From the NCBI RefSeq assembly GCF_900111735.1, contig NZ_FOHW01000007.1, positions 1 to 64,000 of the forward strand: a stretch of 64,000 nt of DNA. The letters run 5' to 3'. Source of the stretch: Pseudomonas graminis (GTDB lineage Bacteria; Pseudomonadota; Gammaproteobacteria; Pseudomonadales; Pseudomonadaceae). Below are positions 56,518 to 64,000 of this stretch, piece by piece. Position numbers and translations under genes: made by a program. Each line of letters opens with the position of its first letter. Position 1 is the first letter of the stretch. A model generated the notes under the pieces. That model did not search any database. It was given only the letters and a program-made list of their open reading frames with translations, and was not told where the DNA came from.

Positions 56518-59500
56518 GCCAGTCCAATCGCCTGCCCAACGGCGGCCGCATCGATCGCAGCAAGGTCCTGAATTTCAATTTCAATGGCCAGACCTATCAG
56601 GGCTTTGAAGGCGACACCCTGGCCGCCGCCTTGCTCGCCAACGGCGTCGACATTATCGGCCGCAGCTTTAAGTATTCGCGTCCTCGCGGCATCTTTGCGG
56701 CAGGTTCCGAAGAGCCAAATGCCGTGCTGCAGATCGGCGCCACCGAAGCCACGCAGATCCCCAACGTGCGCGCCACGCAACAGGCGCTTTATTCGGGACT
56801 CGTTGCGACCAGCACCAATGGCTGGCCGAGCGTGAACACCGACATGATGGGCATTCTCGGCAAGGTCGGCGGCAAGCTGATGCCGCCGGGCTTCTACTAC
56901 AAAACCTTCATGTACCCGCAGTCGTTCTGGATGACTTACGAGAAGTACATCCGTAAAGCAGCAGGTCTCGGGCGTTCGCCGACCGAGCTGGATCCGGACA
57001 CCTACGACAACATGAACCAGCACTGCGACGTGCTGGTGGTCGGCGCCGGGCCTGCAGGTCTGGCCGCTGCACTGGCCGCTGCGCGCAGCGGTGCTCGGGT
57101 CATCCTGGCAGACGAGCAGGAAGAATTCGGCGGCAGCCTGCTGGACAGCCGCGAAAGTCTGGACGGCAAACCGGCGGCGGAATGGGTGGCGACGGTGGTG
57201 GCCGAACTCAAAGGCCTGCCCAACGTCACCCTGCTGCCGCGCGCCACGGTGAACGGCTACCACGACCACAACTTCCTGACCATTCACGAGCGGCTGACCG
57301 ATCATCTGGGCGACCGCGCACCGATCGGCCAGGTACGTCAGCGCATGCACCGGGTTCGCGCCAAGCGCGTGGTGCTGGCGAGCGGCACCCACGAGCGTCC
57401 GCTGGTTTACGGCAACAATGATGTGCCGGGCAACATGCTGGCCGGCGCGGTTTCCACTTACGTGCGCCGTTATGGTGTGGCGCCGGGCAAGAAACTGGTG
57501 CTGTCGACCAACAACGATTACGCCTATCGCGTGGCGCTGGACTGGCTCGACGCTGGCCTGCAGGTGGTCGCCGTCGCCGATGCGCGTCACAACCCGCGCG
57601 GTGCGTTGGTGGAAGAGGCCCGCGCCAAAGGCATTCGTATCCTGACCGGCAGCGCCGTGGTGGAAGCCCGTGGCAGCAAGCGCGTAAGTGCTGCCCGCGT
57701 GGCCGCCATCGACGTCAAAGCCCACAAGGTCGCCAGCCCGGGCGAATGGCTCGACTGCGATCTGGTCGCCAGCTCCGGTGGCTACAGCCCGATCGTTCAC
57801 TTGGCCTCGCACTTGGGCGGCAAGCCGGTCTGGCGCGAAGACATTCTCGGTTTCGTGCCGGGTGAAGCGCCGCAGAAACGTGTCTGCGTCGGCGGTGTGA
57901 ATGGCGTTTACGCCCTCGGCGACTCGCTGGCCGACGGTTTTGAAGGGGGTGTTCGTGCAGCCAGCGAAGCCGGTTTCCAACCGGTCGAAGGCGTACTGCC
58001 GAAAGCGCTGAGTCGTGTGGAAGAACCAACACTGGCGCTGTTTCAAGTCCCGCACGAAAAGGGCACAGCCCGCGCGCCGAAGCAATTCGTCGACCTGCAG
58101 AACGATGTCACCGCAGCGGCCATCGAACTGGCGACCCGCGAGGGCTTTGAGTCCGTCGAGCACGTCAAACGCTACACCGCGCTGGGTTTCGGTACCGATC
58201 AGGGCAAGCTCGGCAACGTCAACGGCCTGGCCATCGCGGCCCGCTCGCTGAACGTATCGATCCCGGAAATGGGCACCACCATGTTCCGCCCGAACTACAC
58301 GCCGGTGACCTTCGGCGCCATTGCCGGCCGTCACTGCGGTCACGTCTTCGAGCCTGTGCGCTTCACCGCGCTCCATGCGTGGCACGTGAAGAACGGCGCC
58401 GAATTCGAGGATGTCGGGCAGTGGAAGCGTCCGTGGTATTTCCCCAAAGCCGGTGAAGATATCCACGCCGCCGTGCGCCGGGAATGCAAGGCCGTGCGCG
58501 ACAGCGTCGGTCTGCTGGACGCATCGACGCTGGGCAAGATCGACATTCAAGGCCCGGATGCCCGGGAGTTTCTGAACCGCATCTACACCAACGCCTGGAC
58601 CAAGCTCGATGTGGGCAAAGCGCGTTACGGCCTGATGTGCAAGGAAGACGGCATGGTCTTCGACGACGGCGTGACCGCCTGCATCGCCGACAACCACTTC
58701 ATCATGACCACCACGACCGGTGGCGCTGCACGCGTGCTGCAGTGGCTGGAAATCTATCAACAGACGGAATGGCCGGACCTGAAGGTGTACTTCACGTCTG
58801 TCACCGACCACTACGCGACCCTGACGTTGTCGGGTCCGAACAGCCGCAAGCTGCTCAGCGAAGTGACCGACATCGACCTGGGCCGTGAAGCGTTTCCGTT
58901 CATGACCTGGAAAGAAGGTCTGGTCGGCGGTGTGCCGGCGCGGGTGTTCCGGATTTCGTTTACCGGTGAGCTTTCCTACGAAGTGAACATCCAGGCCGAC
59001 TACGCCATGGGCGTTCTGGAAAAAATCGCCGAAGCCGGCAAGCAGTACAACCTGACCCCGTACGGCACTGAAACCATGCACGTCCTGCGGGCCGAGAAGG
59101 GCTTCATCATCGTCGGCCAGGACACCGACGGCTCTATGACCCCGGACGATCTGAACATGGGTTGGTGTGTGGGCCGCACCAAGCCTTTCTCGTGGATCGG
59201 CCAGCGCGGCATGAACCGTGAGGACTGCGTGCGGGAAGATCGCAAGCAGCTTGTAGGCCTGAAACCGGTTGATCCGAACCAGTGGCTGCCGGAAGGCGCG
59301 CAACTGGTGTTCGATCCGAAGCAGTCGATCCCGATGAAGATGGTGGGCCACGTGACGTCGAGTTATGCGGCCAACTCGCTGGGCTATTCGTTCGCCATGG
59401 GCGTTGTGAAGGGCGGGCTGAAGCGCATGGGCGAGCGGGTGTTTGCGCCGCTGGCGGATGGGTCGGTGATCGAGGCGGAGATTGTGTCCTCGGTGTTCTT

Positions 59501-59534
59501 CGATCCGAAGGGTGATCAGCAGAACGTGGAGTGA
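56514..59534 (+). CDS. soxA: Sarcosine oxidase alpha subunit
   Basis: SoxA (1006 aa) has an N-terminal 2Fe-2S-like fold (GQTYQGFEGDTLAAALLANG), a FAD/NAD domain beginning DVLVVGAGPAGLAAALAAAR near 172, and a C-terminal GcvT-like folate-binding half from about 600 (LLDASTLGKIDIQGPDAREF). The folate site captures the methyl carbon as 5,10-methylene-THF. Length is standard. A REP separates it from soxG. Confidence 0.97.
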   Translation: MSQSNRLPNGGRIDRSKVLNFNFNGQTYQGFEGDTLAAALLANGVDIIGRSFKYSRPRGIFAAGSEEPNAVLQIGATEATQIPNVRATQQALYSGLVATSTNGWPSVNTDMMGILGKVGGKLMPPGFYYKTFMYPQSFWMTYEKYIRKAAGLGRSPTELDPDTYDNMNQHCDVLVVGAGPAGLAAALAAARSGARVILADEQEEFGGSLLDSRESLDGKPAAEWVATVVAELKGLPNVTLLPRATVNGYHDHNFLTIHERLTDHLGDRAPIGQVRQRMHRVRAKRVVLASGTHERPLVYGNNDVPGNMLAGAVSTYVRRYGVAPGKKLVLSTNNDYAYRVALDWLDAGLQVVAVADARHNPRGALVEEARAKGIRILTGSAVVEARGSKRVSAARVAAIDVKAHKVASPGEWLDCDLVASSGGYSPIVHLASHLGGKPVWREDILGFVPGEAPQKRVCVGGVNGVYALGDSLADGFEGGVRAASEAGFQPVEGVLPKALSRVEEPTLALFQVPHEKGTARAPKQFVDLQNDVTAAAIELATREGFESVEHVKRYTALGFGTDQGKLGNVNGLAIAARSLNVSIPEMGTTMFRPNYTPVTFGAIAGRHCGHVFEPVRFTALHAWHVKNGAEFEDVGQWKRPWYFPKAGEDIHAAVRRECKAVRDSVGLLDASTLGKIDIQGPDAREFLNRIYTNAWTKLDVGKARYGLMCKEDGMVFDDGVTACIADNHFIMTTTTGGAARVLQWLEIYQQTEWPDLKVYFTSVTDHYATLTLSGPNSRKLLSEVTDIDLGREAFPFMTWKEGLVGGVPARVFRISFTGELSYEVNIQADYAMGVLEKIAEAGKQYNLTPYGTETMHVLRAEKGFIIVGQDTDGSMTPDDLNMGWCVGRTKPFSWIGQRGMNREDCVREDRKQLVGLKPVDPNQWLPEGAQLVFDPKQSIPMKMVGHVTSSYAANSLGYSFAMGVVKGGLKRMGERVFAPLADGSVIEAEIVSSVFFDPKGDQQNVE

Positions 59535-59558
59535 TTTCCCTGCAGTGCACGGCTTCCT

Positions 59559-59652
59559 GTGTAGGAGCGTGGCTTGTCCCGCGATGCGATTAACACGTCG
59601 CTATCGCGGTGACTCGCAGACTGCTATCGCGGGACAAGCCACGCTCCTACAA
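59559..59652. repeat. REP inverted repeat between soxA and soxG
   Basis: TGTAGGAGCGTGGCTTGTCC faces GGACAAGCCACGCTCCTACA perfectly over at least 20 bp. This variant occurs once in the window. Confidence 0.88.
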
Positions 59653-59695
59653 GGTTCGCGTTCACTGAAACAACAGAATTCAACACAGGTGCTCT

Positions 59696-60328
59696 ATGAC
59701 CACAGCCAACGTTTACCAACAGCGGCCAACGACCGAGGCCAAAGCCGAGTCGCCGCTGTTTCATGCTGACCTTAAAAGCCTGATCGGCAAGGGCCGCAGC
59801 AATCCGGGCGTCGTGCTGCGGGAGAAAAAACTGCTTGGTCACCTGACCATCCGTGGCAATGGCCACGATCCGGCGTTCGCGGCGGGCGTGCATAAGGCAT
59901 TGGGCATGGAGTTGCCGGGTGCGCTGGCGCTGGTGTCCAGCGGTGACAGTTCGATCCAGTGGCTTGGCCCGGATGAGTGGCTGCTGATCGTGCCGACCGG
60001 TGAAGAATTCGCCGTCGAGCAGAAGCTGCGTGAAGCGCTCGCCGGTTTGCACATCGCTGTCGTCAACGTCAGCGGCGGGCAATCGCTGCTGGAGCTGACC
60101 GGCCCGAAAGTCCGGGAAGTGCTGATGAAATCCACCAGCTACGACGTACACCCGAACAACTTCCCGGTAGGCAAGGCCATCGGCACCGTGTTCGCCAAAT
60201 CGCAGTTGGTGATCCGCCGTACCGGCGAAGAAACCTGGGAACTGGTCATCCGCCGCAGCTTCGCCGATTACTGGTGGCTGTGGTTGCAGGATGCGAGCGC
60301 GGAATATGGGTTGAGCGTCGCAGCCTGA
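59696..60328 (+). CDS. soxG: Sarcosine oxidase gamma subunit
   Basis: SoxG (210 aa) is the structural gamma subunit with a GcvT-type N-terminal fold. NPGVVLREKKLLGHLTIRG and WLGPDEWLLIVPTGEE are typical, and the C-terminus ends RSFADYWWLWLQDA. AGGTG lies 6 nt before the ATG. The gene is set 161 nt apart from soxA by the REP. Confidence 0.95.
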   Translation: MTTANVYQQRPTTEAKAESPLFHADLKSLIGKGRSNPGVVLREKKLLGHLTIRGNGHDPAFAAGVHKALGMELPGALALVSSGDSSIQWLGPDEWLLIVPTGEEFAVEQKLREALAGLHIAVVNVSGGQSLLELTGPKVREVLMKSTSYDVHPNNFPVGKAIGTVFAKSQLVIRRTGEETWELVIRRSFADYWWLWLQDASAEYGLSVAA

Positions 60329-60337
60329 TACCGGATT

Positions 60338-60446
60338 GATCGTTCCCACGCTCCGCGTGGTAACGCCTCCCGCGACGCTCCGCGTCACTCGACATTGGAC
60401 GCGGAGCGTCCTGAACTGCATTCCCACGCAGAGCGTGGGAACGATC
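60338..60446. repeat. GATCGTTCCCACGC-type inverted repeat between soxG and purU
   Basis: GATCGTTCCCACGCTCCGCG faces CGCAGAGCGTGGGAACGATC. Inner copies of ACGCTCCGCGT and ACGCGGAGCGT give nested pairing. Confidence 0.88.
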
Positions 60447-60457
60447 AAGGAATACCT

Positions 60458-61315
60458 ATGAGCCGCGCCCCCGATACCTGGATTCTGACCGCCGACTGCC
60501 CCAGCGTGCTGGGCACGGTGGACGCGGTGACGCGTTATCTCTTCGAGCAGGGCTGTTACGTCACCGAACACCATTCGTTCGATGACCGGCTGTCCAGCCG
60601 CTTTTTCATCCGCGTCGAGTTCCGCCAGCCTGAGGGATTTGACGTCGCGTCTTTCCGGGCAGGCCTGGCCGAGCGCGGCGAATCGTTCGGCATGATCTTC
60701 GAGCTCACCGCCCCGAACTACCGCCCGAAAGTGGTGATCATGGTGTCCAAGGCCGACCACTGCCTTAACGATCTGCTCTACCGCCAGCGCATCAATCAGC
60801 TGTCCATGGACGTGGTCGCCGTCGTTTCCAATCACCCGGACCTCGAACCGCTGGCGCGCTGGCACGACATTCCCTACTACCATTTCCCCCTCGACCCCAA
60901 CGACAAACCGGCCCAGGAAGCCAGGGTGATGAAGGTGATCGAAGACACCGGCGCCGAACTGGTGGTGCTTGCCCGCTACATGCAGGTGCTGTCGCCGGAG
61001 CTGTGTCGCAAGCTCGACGGCAAGGCGATCAACATTCATCACTCGCTGCTGCCGGGTTTCAAAGGCGCCAAGCCGTATCACCAGGCCTACAACAAGGGCG
61101 TGAAACTGGTCGGCGCGACAGCGCATTACATCAACAACGACCTGGATGAAGGGCCGATCATCGCCCAGGGCGTGGAAGTGGTAGACCACAGTCACTACCC
61201 TGAAGACCTGATCGCCAAGGGCCGCGACATCGAAGGCCTGACCCTGGCGCGTGCAGTGGGTTACCACATCGAGCGACGTGTGTTTCTCAATGCCAACAGG
61301 ACGGTGGTGCTGTAG
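60458..61315 (+). CDS. purU: Formyltetrahydrofolate deformylase
   Basis: PurU (285 aa) hydrolyses 10-formyl-THF to formate and THF, regenerating folate during sarcosine oxidation. An N-terminal ACT domain (about 6-85) precedes the formyltransferase domain with INIHHSLLPGFKGAKPYHQA and the catalytic aspartate in HYINNDLDEGPII. AAGGA precedes the ATG at 60458. The upstream in-frame extension is repeat sequence. Confidence 0.96.
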   Translation: MSRAPDTWILTADCPSVLGTVDAVTRYLFEQGCYVTEHHSFDDRLSSRFFIRVEFRQPEGFDVASFRAGLAERGESFGMIFELTAPNYRPKVVIMVSKADHCLNDLLYRQRINQLSMDVVAVVSNHPDLEPLARWHDIPYYHFPLDPNDKPAQEARVMKVIEDTGAELVVLARYMQVLSPELCRKLDGKAINIHHSLLPGFKGAKPYHQAYNKGVKLVGATAHYINNDLDEGPIIAQGVEVVDHSHYPEDLIAKGRDIEGLTLARAVGYHIERRVFLNANRTVVL

Positions 61316-61321
61316 GGGGTA

Positions 61322-61396
61322 GTTGCAAGCTTTAAGCTTCAAGCCGCAAGAGAAGGCGGCGTGCGCACTTCTTGCGGCTTGTAGCTTGCCGCTCGA
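61322..61396. repeat. AAGCTGCAAG/CGGCAAGC-type repeat between purU and fdhA
   Basis: TTGCAAGCTTTAAGCTTCAA on the left and TGCGGCTTGTAGCTTGCCGC on the right form an imperfect inverted repeat of the family seen near ahcY. Confidence 0.65.
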
Positions 61397-61443
61397 AACC
61401 CGATCCACTCTCTTCTACAACAACAAATAAAGAGGTGACATGT

Positions 61444-62643
61444 ATGTCTGGTAATCGTGGTGTGGTGTATCTCGGCGCAGGCAAGGTCGAAGTACGGAAA
61501 ATCGACTATCCCAAAATGCAGGACCCGCGCGGCAAGAAGATCGAGCACGGGGTGATCTTGCGCGTGGTATCCACCAACATTTGTGGCTCCGATCAACACA
61601 TGGTGCGTGGCCGAACGACCGCCCAGGTCGGCCTCGTACTGGGGCACGAAATCACCGGTGAAGTGATCGAGAAGGGCAGCGACGTCGAAAACCTCAAGAT
61701 CGGCGATCTGGTGTCCGTGCCGTTCAACGTCGCCTGCGGCCGTTGCCGCTCCTGCAAAGAGCAACACACCGGCGTTTGCCTGACCGTTAACCCGGCCCGC
61801 GCCGGCGGTGCCTACGGTTATGTCGACATGGGCGACTGGACCGGCGGCCAGGCCGAATACGTGCTCGTGCCCTACGCTGACTTCAACCTGCTCAAACTTC
61901 CTGATCGCGACAAAGCCATGTCGAAGATCCGCGACCTGACCTGCCTTTCCGACATCCTGCCAACCGGTTATCACGGAGCGGTCACTGCCGGTGTGGGTCC
62001 GGGCAGCTCGGTGTACATCGCCGGTGCCGGTCCCGTGGGGCTTGCCGCTGCGGCGTCTGCCCGCTTGCTCGGCGCGGCAGTCGTTATCGTCGGTGACGTC
62101 AACCCGGTGCGTCTGGCGCATGCCAAAGCACAGGGTTTCGAAATCGCCGACCTGTCCAAAGACACCCCGCTGCACGAGCAGATCGCCGATCTGCTGGGCG
62201 AGCCTGAAGTGGACTGCGCCGTCGATGCCGTGGGTTTCGAAGCGCGCGGCCATGGACATGCGGGCGCCAAGGCCGAGGCACCGGCCACTGTACTCAACTC
62301 GCTGATGGGGGTGGTTCGCGTCGCCGGCAAGATTGGTATTCCAGGTCTTTACGTGACGGAAGACCCGGGCGCCGTGGACGCTGCCGCCAAGGTCGGCGCG
62401 CTGAGCATTCGTTTCGGTCTGGGCTGGGCAAAATCCCACAGCTTCCACACCGGGCAGACACCGGTCATGAAGTACAACCGCCAACTGATGCAGGCCATCA
62501 TGTGGGACCGCATCAACATTGCCGACGTGGTGGGTGTGGAAGTGATCAGCCTCGACGACGCCCCGCGCGGTTACGGCGAATTCGATGCCGGGGTGCCGAA
62601 GAAATTCGTCATCGACCCACACAAACTGTTCAGCGCCGCATGA
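61444..62643 (+). CDS. fdhA: Glutathione-independent formaldehyde dehydrogenase
   Basis: FdhA (399 aa) is a zinc-dependent MDR dehydrogenase oxidising formaldehyde to formate with NAD+. Catalytic zinc ligands are in STNICGSDQHM and LVLGHEITGE, structural zinc cysteines in CGRCRSCKEQHTGVC, and the NAD site is YIAGAGPVGLAAAASA. It removes formaldehyde from betaine and sarcosine demethylation. AGAGGTGAC precedes the ATG. It ends at a strong terminator. Confidence 0.97.
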   Translation: MSGNRGVVYLGAGKVEVRKIDYPKMQDPRGKKIEHGVILRVVSTNICGSDQHMVRGRTTAQVGLVLGHEITGEVIEKGSDVENLKIGDLVSVPFNVACGRCRSCKEQHTGVCLTVNPARAGGAYGYVDMGDWTGGQAEYVLVPYADFNLLKLPDRDKAMSKIRDLTCLSDILPTGYHGAVTAGVGPGSSVYIAGAGPVGLAAAASARLLGAAVVIVGDVNPVRLAHAKAQGFEIADLSKDTPLHEQIADLLGEPEVDCAVDAVGFEARGHGHAGAKAEAPATVLNSLMGVVRVAGKIGIPGLYVTEDPGAVDAAAKVGALSIRFGLGWAKSHSFHTGQTPVMKYNRQLMQAIMWDRINIADVVGVEVISLDDAPRGYGEFDAGVPKKFVIDPHKLFSAA

Positions 62644-62659
62644 TCCTCTGACCCTCACA

Positions 62660-62687
62660 AAAGGCGACCTTCGGGTCGCTTTTTTTA
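62660..62687 (+). terminator. Rho-independent terminator of fdhA
   Basis: GCGACC-TTCG-GGTCGC, with a stable tetraloop, is followed by seven T, about 20 nt after the fdhA stop. Confidence 0.95.
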
Positions 62688-62829
62688 TGCTTGACGTAGG
62701 GCTCTAGCCCGGCATTTGTAGGGCGTTTCTGAAAATGATAGCGGTGCGCTTGAATTCCATTCCCGCTTGTTTCAGCGGCCTTTTCTCCGTGCTATTTGTC
62801 CGGCCCGTTTTTCAGCTGGTGAGTCATGC

Positions 62830-63420
62830 ATGTTTGTCTGGTGCGTCAGAACCTCGATTCATTTCCTCGTCGCAATGCCGCTCATTGTCTTGCCTGCCAC
62901 GCTGACCAGCGCTCACCTGGTGCCTGTCACATCGGGCTGGGTATCGTCAGAAATGTTCTTTGAAAATCCGAACGCGTGTATCTGGGGCGGGGTTGCGCCG
63001 CCGCTGTGCGAGGCCGGATACCGCGCTGCGTATCGCCAACATGTGCGCGTCGCACCGACCTACCGCGAGCTGGCGGACTGCGAGGCCGACTTCACCCCGG
63101 GTGAGTGTTTCGCCGCCGATGTTTCCCGGCTCTGGTCGCCCTGGCTGTCCGGTTTCGCGATCATTACCCAGGTTCAGGTGAAATCCACCGGAGGTAGCCC
63201 CGACCCTCAGGTGCGCCTCTTCAGTGAACCGCTATATCGCGGTGCCGATCATCAGGGCGGTACGCGCTTGATCAGCCTGCGCGAGAAGCTTCACAACGGT
63301 GAGCATTTCGATAAGGCGTTCATTCGCCACCGGCTCCTGCAGGCGGGCTCGACGGCGGCGGATCAACGGCTGGCGCGGACCTTCGAGCCGCAGCGGTTGT
63401 TTTATGTCAGCAAACCCTGA
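62830..63420 (+). CDS. DUF1190-like exported protein
   Basis: The protein is 196 aa. An N-terminal hydrophobic segment (FLVAMPLIVLPATLTSAH) suggests export. Cysteine-rich repeats (ENPNACIWGGVAPPLCEAGY, ADCEADFTPGECF) and WSPWLSGFAI are like the DUF1190/YgiB pattern. The start at 62830 is the first ATG after a GCTGGTGAG-type region. An in-frame ATG at 62875 is possible. The function is unknown. Confidence 0.65.
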   Translation: MFVWCVRTSIHFLVAMPLIVLPATLTSAHLVPVTSGWVSSEMFFENPNACIWGGVAPPLCEAGYRAAYRQHVRVAPTYRELADCEADFTPGECFAADVSRLWSPWLSGFAIITQVQVKSTGGSPDPQVRLFSEPLYRGADHQGGTRLISLREKLHNGEHFDKAFIRHRLLQAGSTAADQRLARTFEPQRLFYVSKP

Positions 63421-63506
63421 GGCACTGCGTGGAACTTCCCTTCGAGGGGCGGTCCAACGCGTGTTTACCCGGCCATGCCGGTCTCCTGGCAAACGAGGTT
63501 GTTGCG

Positions 63507-64000
63507 ATGAAAGTTTCACTGAGAAATGTACGTGGTGCTGCGCTGGCGAGCCTGATGGCGCTGGCTGCCACGCCGGTCTTCGCTTTCAATCTGAATGACG
63601 CGGCCAATGCTGTTTCCAACGCCACTGGCGGCCAGCAAAAGGCAACCGCCGCGCCTGAGGCCGCCGGGCTGTTGAACACGCTGGGCACACAATTGAACGT
63701 CACGCCGGAGCAAGCCGTGGGCGGGACCGGCGCCTTGTTGGGTCTGGCCAAGAACAAGCTCGCCGGCAATGACTATTCGCAACTGAGCAAATCGGTGCCA
63801 GGCCTCGATCAACTGGCCGGCACATCGGCCCTTGGCAGCCTGAGTGGTCTGGGCGGTCTGCTGGGCAACTCCGGAAGCAGCAACTCTGCCTTGGATAGTG
63901 CGCTGGGTAACGTGCAGAGCATGGGCGACGTGAACAAGGCCTTCAGCGCACTGGGCATGAACAGCAGCATGGTCAGCCAGTTCGTGCCGGTGATTCTGCA
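63507..64000 (+). CDS. DUF2780-like secreted protein, partial
   Basis: The frame is open from the ATG at 63507 to the window end (164 codons). A signal peptide (ALASLMALAATPVFA) is followed by LLNTLGTQLNVTPEQAVGGT and LSGLGGLLGNSGSSNSALDS, a pattern of DUF2780 (VcgC/VcgE-like) proteins with G/S-rich linkers. GAGG lies 9 nt before the start. The C-terminus is outside the window. Confidence 0.8.
   Translation, partial: MKVSLRNVRGAALASLMALAATPVFAFNLNDAANAVSNATGGQQKATAAPEAAGLLNTLGTQLNVTPEQAVGGTGALLGLAKNKLAGNDYSQLSKSVPGLDQLAGTSALGSLSGLGGLLGNSGSSNSALDSALGNVQSMGDVNKAFSALGMNSSMVSQFVPVIL

Overview
The window is chromosomal DNA of a Pseudomonas, most likely of the fluorescens/syringae lineage. The evidence is the high G+C content, the family-by-family match to Pseudomonas proteins, the Pseudomonas-type betaine catabolic block, and many REP-like inverted repeats (GTAGGAGCGCGCTTGCCCGC and related forms). 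I saw no tRNA, rRNA, CRISPR array or prophage. The only clear mobile element is the tip of an IS3-family insertion at the left edge.

Layout. 1-296: IS3-family end inserted into a REP pair. 375-3401: RhlE RNA helicase and a periplasmic solute-binding protein. 3537-6100: SAH riboswitch, ahcY and metF (methyl cycle). 6298-7818: a thioesterase and an exported alpha/beta hydrolase. 7875-14210: D-threonate/D-erythronate-type catabolism (otnI, GntP permease, otnC, otnK, ltnD, DeoR regulator). 14577-18121: MAPEG, DUF1090, LigB and LysE-type proteins. 18222-26902: an ArsR-methyltransferase regulator with metK, divergent from tkt-epd-pgk-(two lipoproteins)-fba. 26978-30801: carnitine catabolism cdhC-cdhA-cdhB with divergent cdhR. 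31043-34672: two small genes, then an orphan type VI secretion island (hcp, effector, two related membrane immunity proteins, and a fragment of a second effector). 34883-46468: dipeptidase-like gene, DUF5943, dgcA, dgcB, etfA, etfB, a 1-kb non-coding block, and divergent gbcA/gbcB. 46583-53338: chemoreceptor, TIGR02449/zapA pair, threonine aldolase, TraX-like protein, alanine aminotransferase and an unknown protein. 53669-62643: glyA, soxBDAG, purU and fdhA. 62830-end: DUF1190-like and DUF2780-like proteins.

How the genes fit together. Carnitine is converted to glycine betaine (cdhA, cdhC, cdhB). Betaine is demethylated to dimethylglycine (gbcAB), sarcosine (dgcAB with an ETF) and glycine (soxBDAG). 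The one-carbon units pass to folate (glyA, purU) or are oxidised as formaldehyde (fdhA). The methyl cycle (ahcY, metF, metK) is in the same window and has its own regulation: a SAH riboswitch, and a perfect palindrome beside an ArsR-methyltransferase gene.

Most notable observation: seven exact DnaA-box sequences (TTATCCACA) lie within 2.3 kb across etfA, etfB and the following non-coding block. Three of them sit in a thrice-repeated 43-nt element, and another is encoded with a rare TTA leucine codon. I found no exact copy elsewhere in the window. This looks like a DnaA-binding locus comparable in idea to datA/DARS of E. coli. That function is inferred from sequence only.
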